Source of the DNA: Ecdyonurus torrentis
Taxonomy: Eukaryota; Arthropoda; Insecta; Ephemeroptera; Heptageniidae
Assembly (NCBI GenBank): GCA_949318235.1
Contig: OX439137.1
Coordinates: 13,281,291 to 13,345,290 of the forward strand
Length of the DNA stretch: 64,000 nucleotides
Direction of reading: 5' to 3'
Part shown: positions 56,450 through 64,000 of the stretch, in pieces
How the letters are laid out: each line of letters begins with the position of its first letter
Position numbering within the stretch: the stretch's first letter is position 1
Notes under the pieces: model-generated
Database searches by the model: none
Told to the model about the DNA's origin: nothing
The model's input: the letters and a program-made list of their open reading frames with translations, nothing else
Program-made: the position numbers and the translations under genes

Positions 56450-59400
56450 AGAAATTTATTTTGAAGTGAAATGAGACACATTGGTATTAAAAAAAAAAAA
56501 TCATCATTTCATGTTATTGCATTTAACATCAATTATTTCATTATGTTATTCAGGTTCCAGCAGAGATAGATTTTCTAGCAGCAATGCAGATCGAGAGACT
56601 GTTTGTGAGCTATGTGGAGGTTCTTTCCCTCATCCAGTAACCTTCCACATGCGCACTGCTCATCCAGGATGTGGGGAGACTGCAGGGGGCAAGGGGTATA
56701 ACAGCGGGGGTAACTTCTGTGTAGGCTGGGCTGGCAACTGTGGAGATGGAGGAGTGGGTGAGTAAACATGATTTCCATTTTTATTAATTGAAAAAATATT
56801 TAAAATTTATTGACTCTTAAACAATTTGCAGATCATTTTATTGAAATATGTTTTGAAAGGGTTCTCTAATTTTACAGGTGGAAGTACGTGGTATTTAATT
56901 TGTGATTCCTGCCGAGATCGATACTTACGTCAACGGAAACAACTCGGAAAAGAATCATCAGGCAATAAGAAATCAAAGAAAAAGTCAAGTAATTCGTCTT
57001 TAGTTCCTTCCACTCCTGCCTCCAAACTGTTGTCTCCAATGACTCAACTGGAGACACATATTGTGATGAAAAACAACGCCATGTTCTTACTTGACTTAGC
57101 AAGTGCTGCAAGTCGAGACCCTCCCCCTTCATCACCACCTCTCAGAAGAAGTCCTCATGGTATGCCATCCTTGTCAGAGCAAATTTATGAAGAAGGTCCG
57201 TTCCCAAGTCTGGCGTCAGGATTGCCAGGATTCCAGTGTTTGTCCACCTTAGGAGTACATCCATCACAAGTGAGACAGCTTTCCGAAGAGCATTTATTAG
57301 CAGAGACTTTAAGACAGAATGGGGAACAAGGATTAGAGAGATTCTTAGAAGGTAAGTGTCAGTGTTTTCTATCTTTCCAAGTTTCAAATGTATTTACTTC
57401 ATAATGGCTACTTGCTTAAGACTTTAATTGATGCGCATAATAAAAACACGATTAGCTTTAAAGTATGTGCTATAAAATTATAAAACTTGTTTTATTTTTA
57501 TTGTTTTTATTTACTTATTCTTTTGTTCTTTTTTTGTTCTTTTTTTTTTTTTTTTTTTACGCGAACTATCGGGCGAGTTATAGCCCCTGTAAGTTAGTCC
57601 ACCAGTTGAGCAGATATGTTGTGCGGGTTGCCCAGAACTGGATGTTGCAGGCGCGAATTCTTTTTTTTTTTTTAAATGAATAAAAATGATAAACTGACCA
57701 ATTATTTTCACAGGGATAGAGTCAAAACCATCACGTCCTGTATCTGAATGCAATCTAAGTGACTCAGAAGATAGTTTACGAGGACGTCCATTCCATCGTT
57801 CTATATCAATGGGAACTACATCTAAAGACTGGAACAACGGACGAGTAGTGATGATGAGAAAACGAAATAATTCTAGTGGAGAAACCAATGAAGCTGGTAG
57901 TTCATTACTATGTCATCCATCTGCAGCATTACAAAAATTAATACCATCAGAATTATCATGTACTATTTCTATATCGGATGAAAACATGCCTCGTCCTGCT
58001 TCAGATTTAATGGATAGACCTGTTATTGCATTTATTTTACAACAACATAATCTAGAGAGTTTACAGTTAGCTATGAAACAGGCAATTAGAAAATCTGCAT
58101 GTAGAGTTTATGCAATGCAAGCTTTAACTTGGTTATTAAGATCTGTTACCCAGCCAACTTGCCTTCATGATTTGTTGTGGTGGTTTGTTGCTGCGTTAAC
58201 TCCTGCTACAGAATATCCTACCCCTACTGTAGAACAGGTAAATATTACATCCTTTTTTTAGACATTTTAATAGAACAAAGTGAGAAGAATGATAATAATT
58301 ATAAAAACAATGAAATATATATTGAAATTGCTATTTATTTACTCGGCAAGTATTTTAATCAGTGTAGTATATTTCCAAATTGCAGCCTACTGACAATGAG
58401 GGTCTGCGTCAAGAGAGGCCGCGCACTGAAGAACCAGAACTTCGTGCTTGTGTATGTGAGCACCCTCTCAGTGACCTTGCAGTGGGTGGAGAAGCAGTGA
58501 GACCTTTACCCTCAGCATTCCACTCTCTCCTTCAGGCAGTAGCGGATCTCATGTTACTATTGCCTATGGGTTCAGCATTGCAGCAGATGGCAGTCAGATG
58601 TTGGGGAATTAGATTTAGGCACTCAGACCATGGCTTCTTGCATAGGTAAGTTGTGACAAATAAAGGAACAACTGTTTTCAGGCCAACTTTAAATGGTTTT
58701 GCTCACTTCTGCTTCTACTTACTACGCATGAGCAGTACATTGAAATGAGAGCAGATGTGAGCAAAATCACTTAAAGTTGCCCTCAAAACAGTTGTACCTT
58801 TAAGTTGTTCTATTATTATATTGCAATAAAAAATGGCAACGCATTAAAATAGTACTACGGACATAAAAATTAATTTGTTTAATGATTATTACATGCCTAT
58901 ACTCCAAGTATTAAATTTTATGTATAATATTACAGGAGCCATGTATTCAGCAACATCAGTAAGATTTTGTCTCGATCAGAAGAGGAAGATAACATTGAAG
59001 AGAGTCATCACTCAGCGTTCTCGTGTTCTCTGGCAACAGCAGCCACTGCTAGTGTGTCGTGCTGCGTAGAAACTCTCAGAGATCTCACACCAGGCACAGA
59101 CATCAAAGCCTCGAGTAGGCAAGCTATGGTAGCCAGCTTGACTGATGCATCTACGGAAACATTCTGGGAATCTTCTGATGAGGATAGGTGAGTGTGTTAA
59201 ATAAAATGATGATTTAAGTTTGAAAACTGCTTTATTTATGATTCTTAATTTATTATTATATTACAGAAACAAAACCAAATTTATAACACTGACGTGCCCA
59301 CCGTCATCCTCACCACGCATGGTTTACGTACACATAGACAACTGCAGAGACTTGGCTGTAAGTAACACTTCTATGTTGTTCTTTTATATGTGTTGGATTA

Positions 59401-62400
59401 TCAAAAAGGGAAGCCAAAAAGCGCCTTATCACAATGAAGTCTTCTAAGCTAGACCTTCAACTAATTACAGACTTCATCATTGTTAGGCACTTGTTGGTTT
59501 CCCCTTTATTTCTTTTGATAATAAATATTTAAAACAATATAGTTTTTATCTCTTAATTAATTATTTAAAATTTTATATATGATGCTTTATGTCCTTGTGT
59601 GTGTTTTAGAACAAAGTATCAAGTGTGGCTTTCCAGTCTGGTCCCAATGCTGAAGAGATGTATAAATTGCAACAACTGGAAGTGGAGGCAAGATACTCAG
59701 GATGGGTGTCATGTCCTATTTTAGGTATGCATTTAAAATTGTCGTTAATATTAGCCTATTATCTAATTTAATTTGGTACTTAGCATGCCTACTTTTATGT
59801 GCTTTTTGCACATTTTTATCTTTAATTCGTCAACATGATAATAATAGTAATGGAACATTTATTTTCATGCAGTATCTAAATTTAAATGTTTGCTTGCAGA
59901 ATCACGTCATTGTGTGGTAAAACTTGAGTTACGAGGACCTGATAACTCCTTACGTATACGTCAAGTAAGAGTGCTGGGAGAGATGGAAGGAGAAAGCTTG
60001 CGGGCCAGTAAGCAGCATAGTGCGACAACCATACAACAGCGAAATTGTGAGGCTGAGACTCTACGAGTTTTCAGGCTTATTACTTCACAGGTTAGTAATT
60101 TAATGCAGTAAATCATAAAATAAGTATGTACCTTTTTTTTTTTTATTTAGTATTTACCAACTTCCCATAATAATTCCTATGAGTAGATAGATTATGTCAG
60201 ATTTGTGTTGTATTAAATATGTTTCTAAATTTTGTCTTACACGAAAGCTATACAGTATGATTTTTCTTTTCTTGCTGTAATAGACTATTCTTTTAATTAT
60301 AAGACAACTTAGTGCTTGTGAGTTAAATTATTTTCATTAGCAAGGAGAAAAATATACATGCCTGCTAAATTTATATGCAACATGTTTTTTATGATGTTTA
60401 ATATTTACACACCTTTCAGGTATTCGGCAAGCTGATTGTTGGTGGCGAACCCGAGGAATCATTACTGAGTGAGGAGGTTGTGGATGGTCCAGAGTTGGCC
60501 AAGACCGAGGACAGCAATGACTTGAGGGAACACATGGTCGGAATTCTCTTCAGTCGTAGCAAGCTAACTCATCTGCAGAGACAGGTTTGTGGCGTTTTTT
60601 TTTTTTTTTTTTTTTTTTTTTTTCTTGCTTTATTTTACTTTGAATTTAGTCTACAATTAATCATAGTAATAGTTTGTTACTAAATGTATAAAATATTATA
60701 AGAAACTCCTATTTAAAACTTATACATATCTCCCCCCTCCCCCCCCCCCCCCCCACCCCCCTCTCATATAACACTCAATATAATGTAGCTTGCTCATTGT
60801 ATAAAGTTATGTGGAGTTATGCAGGTTGCAACTTTTTGCAAAATCTTCATTCCCGCCTGTTCCCGCCTATCAAAAGTGTCCCTCTTTTTTTCCTTCCTCT
60901 TTTTTTTAACAAAAGGGGAAGTACCTGTACAAATAAAAACAAATTACATTTTTGATGTAAAAGCATGTAAAAGGCATTATGTATATGTAATTATAATCAC
61001 TCTAAAAAGTTAACAATAATTAACTCTAATATAACTGAGTATTGTGTAGTTTTGAATGTTAAAAATTATTTTCCTGTGATATTGTTAAAATTTATCATTT
61101 TATTTCCAAGTTTAATCATGTTAAAATCACAAGTTTTGGAGGCTATTGAAAGTCTAGATTCACAAGTAACTGACAAAAACTGTGTTTGTGATTCTGATAG
61201 TGAGGTAAGAAAAGACATTCATAAAAATTAAAAAAAACTTTTAATTATTTATTTATTTATTTTTTTGTATTTATTTTTTTTTTTTTACAAAATGTAGTGA
61301 GAGGAAAAAATATTAAATACATAATATGGAAAAGTGTAGGAAAAAAGTGAAACGTCATACTTTTTTTGTTCCTCTTCATATTATTAAAAATAATTATAGC
61401 TAATACAATTTTTTTTTTCAGGTGTGTGTTCACATAGTACAAGCCATACGTAAAGAAGCCTTACGGGTACGAGAAGAGTGGGAGGCATTGCTGTGTTCTG
61501 GAGGAGCGCAAGCTGCTCCGCAGACTGTAGTTCCACCAATTCCTGAGGCAAAGACTGCCAGTTCTGACACATATTGCTTTGAGATGCTCTCCATGGTGCT
61601 AGCATTGAGTGGCTCAAGTGTAGGACGTGCTTATTTGTCTCAGCAGTACGGTCTGCTTAGAGACCTTCTTAGTTTGCTACATACTGGCTCGGCTAGAGTT
61701 CAGAGACAGGTATGTTATTCTAAAAAAAAAAACTTATAATTCGAGGGTGCTTGGCTTTAATTTCCAAAGTCTTTTGCCTTTTTTTTTTTTTCTGCTGCGA
61801 ATGACCTTTATCAGAAAAATTCCAAATACATGGCATCAATCGAATGAAATTTCAAGGTCACATGGACAGACTTTATACACCCTCAATAACATTTTTATTC
61901 TTTTTTTAGAATAATTTAATTTTACCTTCTTTTTTTTTAATTTACTTTCAGGTGACTTCACTGTTACGTAGAATGCTACCTGAAATCCCACCTGCTACTC
62001 TAGCAATGGTGATGGGTGTAGAGCGCCTGCCTCCCCCAGACTTCAGTATTGTTTCAGCGGCTAGCAAGAGTGGAGCAACTGAACCTGCATTTGATATGCA
62101 CAGGTAAATTACTTTAAAAATTGTAATCCAAATATGAAGTGTGTATATTGCAGCAGGTTTTCTTGTATTTTGGTATGCTCGTACATAATTGCATGCAGTA
62201 CAGTAAATGATAGTGGATCAAATATGAAAAATCATAATAGTTTCAATAAAAATTTATCGATGATGTACAATTTTTTCTAGAGCATATTTATTAATCTTTT
62301 TAACAAAATGCTTAACTATCAATTTATTATTGCTTTATAGGGTTGGTATTCTGGATGTATTCCTGAGTGTGATTGCCAAGGCATTAACAGTGCAAGTGAG

Positions 62401-63559
62401 AGTAAAGGGAGGAGGCTCAGGCAAGGATTCCCACAACAAGGGAGTAACAACTGCATCTCTAGCTACCTCTATCCACCCAAGAGCTCCTTTAGGACATGCA
62501 AGGTGGTGGCTCAGAGGCTGCATCTCTCGCAAGCTTAGCGACGGTATCATCAACTTACTCAAGGATATGGCTGCTGTGAGTAAAATAATTTTGGTAGAAA
62601 TGTAATGCTCCTGTTACAATGTACATAATAATAATGTTGTTGTTTCTTTGCTTGCAGGGGAAGTTATCTGAAGCATGGGCTGAAGTGACAAAGGGTGCTG
62701 TGGCAGAGAACATTCTTAACTTGACAAAGCTGCCAGAGTCATCACGCACACCTCAGGAATGTCTCTCGTCACCCACACTGTGGCTTGCACTTGCTTCTCT
62801 ATGTGTCCTTGACGCTGAGCATGTAGAACGACTGTCGTCTGGACAATGGAGTGCAGCTGATGGACAACCTGCACCACCTAGGGTAAGCCTAACAATTAAA
62901 TGACAATTTTGTTTATGGTGTTCTTATACTTATTTCTACATACTATTGAAATTTTCACTACATTATACATTATTATAATTAATTAATATAATCATGATTT
63001 AAAATTAATTTTATTACAGCCAACCTGCAGTAACCACGATGATGGTGAAACAGCTGCAATTATTCAGTGCAACGTATGTGGCAACTTATGTGCTGAGTGC
63101 GATAGAATTTTGCATCTACATAGACGTACAAGACTGCATCAGCGACAGGTACAGTAATTCTAAAAATTGGTACATATATTGAGGAATTAATGTATCAACT
63201 GTTAGTAGTGCATTAATGTTAATATTTTTAATTATTATTGTCATTATTACTAATTTTTTTTTTACAAAATCTCGCAGTCAGTGAATTTATATGTATATTA
63301 TTTGTATTGATAGGTATGCAAAGAAGAGGAAGAAGCCATCAAAGTTGATCTACATGAAGGCTGTGGTCGTACTAAGTTATTCTGGTTGCTGGCTTTGGCA
63401 GACTCCAGTACACTCAAGGCTCTCGTTGAGTTCCGAGACAGAGTAACTAGATCCAAGCCTGCAGGTACTGTCAGTGCAGGGGTGTGTCGCTTTTGTGGTG
63501 CCACAGGATCTTCAGGACTACTAGCCATTGGCAACGTTTGTGCTGATCAGGAGTGCCAG
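47668..63559 (+). CDS. hiw: Highwire/MYCBP2 (PHR) E3 ubiquitin ligase, middle part, 32 exons
   Basis: Exons: 47668-47890, 48358-48570, 48851-49027, 49115-49321, 49689-49900, 50131-50284, 50429-50573, 50907-51134, 51306-51456, 51713-51957, 52708-52791, 53758-53927, 54558-54746, 54915-55038, 55126-55605, 55720-55941, 56252-56386, 56554-56757, 56878-57351, 57714-58237, 58386-58645, 58936-59187, 59267-59357, 59610-59724, 59900-60090, 60420-60584, 61422-61709, 61952-62103, 62341-62575, 62658-62882, 63020-63148, 63314-63559. All introns are GT-AG, and the 6910 bases stay in one frame (one base of a split codon plus 2303 codons). PHR proteins are very large neuronal ubiquitin ligases that restrain synapse growth and control axon injury signalling, acting with an F-box partner (Fsn/FBXO45) and on kinases such as Wallenda/DLK. 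The domain order matches the family. RCC1-like and PHR domains (N-terminal) and the RING/Cys-relay catalytic end lie outside the window, so the gene is partial at both ends here. Confidence 0.93.
49115..50573 (+). CDS. hiw: hiw SH3-like tandem repeats
   Basis: Exons 49115-49321, 49689-49900, 50131-50284 and 50429-50573 code two related units. Unit 1 has [18 protein letters not shown] then [16 protein letters not shown] and [18 protein letters not shown]. Unit 2 has [18 protein letters not shown] then [17 protein letters not shown] and [15 protein letters not shown]. The shared G-x-x-I-R-x-x-P-S-L core, the following W-[LV]-x-L and the EAW motif show that these are duplicates. In both units the intron falls just after an acidic turn (VDE or VDD), so the exon pair was duplicated as a block. 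Their fold resembles small SH3-like barrels; this is inference from the residue pattern. Confidence 0.82.
50680..50850 (+). repeat. Possible tRNA-derived SINE fragment
   Basis: The segment GTTCAGAGCACTGGCTTAAT followed by CACAGCTTTGGATTCCAGTG resembles the half of a tRNA gene from the D-arm end to a degenerate B-box (GGTTCRANNCC-like). A GC-richer body and a T-run tail follow. Introns around it are far more AT-rich. The B-box is imperfect and the A-box unclear, so this is a candidate only. Confidence 0.35.
50907..55038 (+). CDS. hiw: hiw Ser/Pro/Gly-rich linker exons
   Basis: Exons 50907-51134, 51306-51456, 51713-51957, 52708-52791, 53758-53927, 54558-54746 and 54915-55038 code a low-complexity, probably disordered linker. 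Stretches include [54 protein letters not shown] and [24 protein letters not shown] and [20 protein letters not shown] look like short conserved helices in an otherwise variable region. Exon 54558-54746 holds two TQT triplets (about 54591-54611), a pattern used by dynein light chain LC8 ligands. Exon 52708-52791 is 84 bases with phase 1 on both sides, so it can be skipped without shifting the frame. Many SP/TP sites suggest phosphorylation. Confidence 0.8.
53181..53376. mobile_element. Fold-back element with 84-base arms (hiw intron)
   Basis: Two arms, 53181-53264 and 53293-53376, are inverted copies with about four mismatches and a 28-base loop. The outer part reads AAAGAAAAGG and the inner part GTGCCATCAAGATTTTCACC on the right arm. 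High arm identity implies recent insertion or strong hairpin conservation. A related, degraded copy follows at about 53420-53640, and another lies at 59398-59522, so it is a family of small non-autonomous elements. Confidence 0.75.
53420..53640. repeat. Degraded relative of the fold-back element
   Basis: This segment repeats the flank ATTACTACTCTATGA seen before the intact element, then AAAGGAAAGAAG, AACAAGCAC and ACCATGCCATCAAGA, and ends with TTTCAAACCAAAATG as the intact copy's right flank does. It looks like a decayed duplicate of element plus flank. A C14-type run interrupts it. Confidence 0.45.
53951..54125. mobile_element. Second fold-back element type (hiw intron)
   Basis: The left end ATTGATGTCTCCATGTCAAA and the inverted right end ATTGATGCTTCCGCGTCAAA pair, followed by AATAGAGTATCTGCACTTTC against AATAGAGTGTCCGCACTTTC. 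An internal copy of ATCTGCACTTTCCAC is present. Total about 175 bases, non-coding. It starts only 24 bases after the exon ending at 53927, so it sits next to a splice donor. Confidence 0.7.
55126..55941 (+). CDS. hiw: hiw conserved helical block
   Basis: Exons 55126-55605 and 55720-55941. The first carries a strongly patterned helical stretch ([20 protein letters not shown], then [20 protein letters not shown]), which I recognise as one of the best conserved parts of PHR proteins outside the catalytic and PHR domains. It continues into LVITRQPSG and [20 protein letters not shown]. The second exon gives [20 protein letters not shown], then a Pro/Ser-rich segment. In animal orthologues this central area lies near binding sites for cofactors such as Rae1 and the F-box partner; I cannot place those sites exactly here. 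Confidence 0.85.
56252..57351 (+). CDS. hiw: hiw exons with C2H2-like zinc region
   Basis: Exons 56252-56386, 56554-56757 and 56878-57351. Exon 1 of the group is basic ([17 protein letters not shown]) then [14 protein letters not shown]. Exon 2 has [20 protein letters not shown] followed by HPGCG, a C-x2-C ... H-x4-H arrangement with more cysteines after it. Exon 3 opens with [13 protein letters not shown], a second C-x2-C, so the zinc-binding unit probably spans the intron. It continues with [20 protein letters not shown], an amphipathic helix, and a Pro-rich stretch before ERFLEG. Spacing is unlike classic DNA-binding fingers, and a protein-binding role is more likely. Confidence 0.82.
57714..58645 (+). 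CDS. hiw: hiw helical segment upstream of DOC domain
   Basis: Exons 57714-58237 and 58386-58645. The first has a Ser-rich start ([20 protein letters not shown]), then conserved-looking helices: [40 protein letters not shown] and [14 protein letters not shown]. The second gives [40 protein letters not shown] and [12 protein letters not shown]. The last codon is split 2+1 across the next intron (AG|G, Arg). This helical part leads directly into the DOC-like domain. No catalytic motif is visible. Confidence 0.84.
58661..58802. mobile_element. Third fold-back element type (hiw intron)
   Basis: The left end TAAAGGAACAACTGTTTTCA pairs with the inverted right end TAAAGGTACAACTGTTTTGA, continuing GCCAACTTTAAATGGTTTTG against GGCAACTTTAAGTGATTTTG and GCTCAC. 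Arms are at least 50 bases in a 142-base element, with a short loop. It begins 16 bases after the exon ending at 58645. Confidence 0.7.
58936..60090 (+). CDS. hiw: hiw DOC/APC10-like domain
   Basis: Exons 58936-59187, 59267-59357, 59610-59724 and 59900-60090. The domain runs from [20 protein letters not shown] through [40 protein letters not shown] and [18 protein letters not shown] to [20 protein letters not shown]. This matches the DOC (APC10) beta-sandwich: a S-x-T-E-T-F-W-E-S entry, the I-x-I/V-x-x-x strand and the terminal L-R-G-x-x-x-x-L-R-I-R-Q-[VI]-x-V-L-G. In APC10 such domains help substrate recognition. In PHR proteins the role is less clear. Confidence 0.9.
59398..59522. mobile_element. 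Diverged copy of the 53181 fold-back family (hiw intron)
   Basis: It is bounded by ATTATCAAAA and its inverse TTTTGATAAT. The arms carry GCGCCTTATCACAATGAAGT against (inverted right) GTGCCTAACAATGATGAAGT, matching the family core AGCGCCTTACCATGATGAGG. It is shorter (125 bases) and more diverged than the copy at 53181-53376. Confidence 0.65.
60420..62882 (+). CDS. hiw: hiw helical repeat region after DOC
   Basis: Exons 60420-60584, 61422-61709, 61952-62103, 62341-62575 and 62658-62882. Key stretches are [92 protein letters not shown] and [20 protein letters not shown]. This is an armadillo/HEAT-like series of paired helices, typical of the region just before the zinc-rich and catalytic part of PHR ligases. 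The joins are phase 0 except the two flanking 62103/62341. The 836-base intron after 60584 contains a candidate extra exon (see findings). Confidence 0.86.
63020..63559 (+). CDS. hiw: hiw B-box-like zinc region, last exons in window
   Basis: Exons 63020-63148 and 63314-63559. The first has [20 protein letters not shown] then [20 protein letters not shown]: ordered Cys/His pairs of a B-box-like zinc-binding unit. The second continues [20 protein letters not shown], then [17 protein letters not shown], and ends [20 protein letters not shown] plus a final C-x4-C-like pair. The last exon ends in phase 0 at CAG|GTAAAA. The C-terminal RING with its cysteine-relay ubiquitin transfer site should follow within a few hundred residues but is beyond base 64000. 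Confidence 0.88.
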
Positions 63560-63661
63560 GTAAAAAAAAAAAAGTGACATAAGAAAATATTTCTTAACAT
63601 TAAACTTGTATTAAATAAGCGATGTAAATGTTACCCTAATACGACACCTCATAAATCTCCT

Positions 63662-63830
63662 CAGGGGCGTATCCAGGATTTTGCAACAGGAAGGGGGGGG
63701 GGGGGGAGGTCCAGCATATAGTGAGCATAGGCATAGGGGGGAACCCACCCCCTTTGCCCATGCTTTTTCAGACCTGGGGGGGGGGGGGGTCCGGACCCCC
63801 TGAACCCCCCACCTCCTGCATACGCCCCTG
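63662..63830. mobile_element. hAT-type miniature inverted-repeat element in a hiw intron
   Basis: The ends CAGGGGCGTATCCAGGA and, inverted, CAGGGGCGTATGCAGGA form terminal repeats. They are flanked by 8-base target duplications, AATCTCCT (63654-63661) and AATCACCT (63831-63838), which match at 7 of 8 bases. An 8-base duplication and CAGGGGC ends are typical of hAT-superfamily elements. The interior is G- or C-run-rich with no coding capacity, so it is non-autonomous. Confidence 0.8.
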
Positions 63831-64000
63831 AATCACCTTAATAAATTTGTCCAGATGTTTTAAAGAGCAGCATCATAACATTATAATTGATACAGTATAC
63901 AAATTTATTATTTTAATTATTATTTATGTATTACTTTTTTAATGTGCAAGAAGTGAATTGAGTGACTGGAGTAATTAAATTTTAAATTTATACATACAAT

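Noticed and set aside
55061..57888. Minus-strand frames overlapping hiw exons
   Set aside because: They are antisense shadows of well-supported hiw exons and lack motifs.
61627..61914. Plus-strand frame continuing past the exon ending 61709
   Set aside because: It is a different frame reading through the donor into intron T runs.

Overview
The window is very AT-rich nuclear DNA from an arthropod, most likely an insect. It has GT-AG introns, long poly-A/poly-T runs, many (CT)n/(GA)n microsatellites and several miniature inverted-repeat elements. I cannot name the species or order. Only two protein-coding genes are supported; most other open frames are short, low-complexity and lack coding character.

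Region 1 (1-14480) holds no gene I can support. It contains microsatellites, homopolymer runs, one short element with terminal inverted repeats (1532-1868) and one copy of a dispersed repeat (about 6749-6962). Region 2 (14481-43745, minus strand) is a five-exon gene for a 903-residue single-pass membrane protein. It has a signal peptide, an LRRNT-like cysteine cluster, degenerate leucine-rich repeats, an LRRCT-like cysteine cluster, one membrane segment and a long cytoplasmic tail. The tail carries a duplicated two-tyrosine module, a further YxxI tyrosine and an SH3-ligand motif near the C-terminus. All splice junctions join in phase. Its first intron is about 25 kb (18401-43550) and holds a degenerate tandem repeat array with a long hairpin (about 22965-23775), several fold-back elements and microsatellites. 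Region 3 (43746-47667) is the upstream side of the minus-strand gene and has no coding exon I can see.

Region 4 (47668-63559, plus strand) is the middle part of the gene for the giant PHR-family E3 ubiquitin ligase Highwire/MYCBP2/RPM-1. It has 32 exons and 6910 coding bases in one continuous phase, giving about 2303 residues. Visible in order are a filamin-type Ig repeat, two SH3-like repeats, a Ser/Pro-rich linker, a conserved helical block, a C2H2-like zinc region, a DOC/APC10-like domain and a B-box-like zinc region. The N-terminal RCC1-like and PHR domains and the C-terminal catalytic RING/Cys-relay part are not in the window. The first exon here starts at a splice acceptor in mid-codon, and no upstream exon of this gene appears in 47.6 kb. 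The simplest reading is that the minus-strand receptor-like gene lies inside one very large hiw intron, on the opposite strand.

Points worth follow-up are the nested receptor-like gene and its tyrosine-rich tail, two candidate extra or alternative hiw exons, a stop-free 87-base intron, a cluster of strong fold-back elements in hiw introns, and a perfect palindrome just upstream of the receptor start codon.
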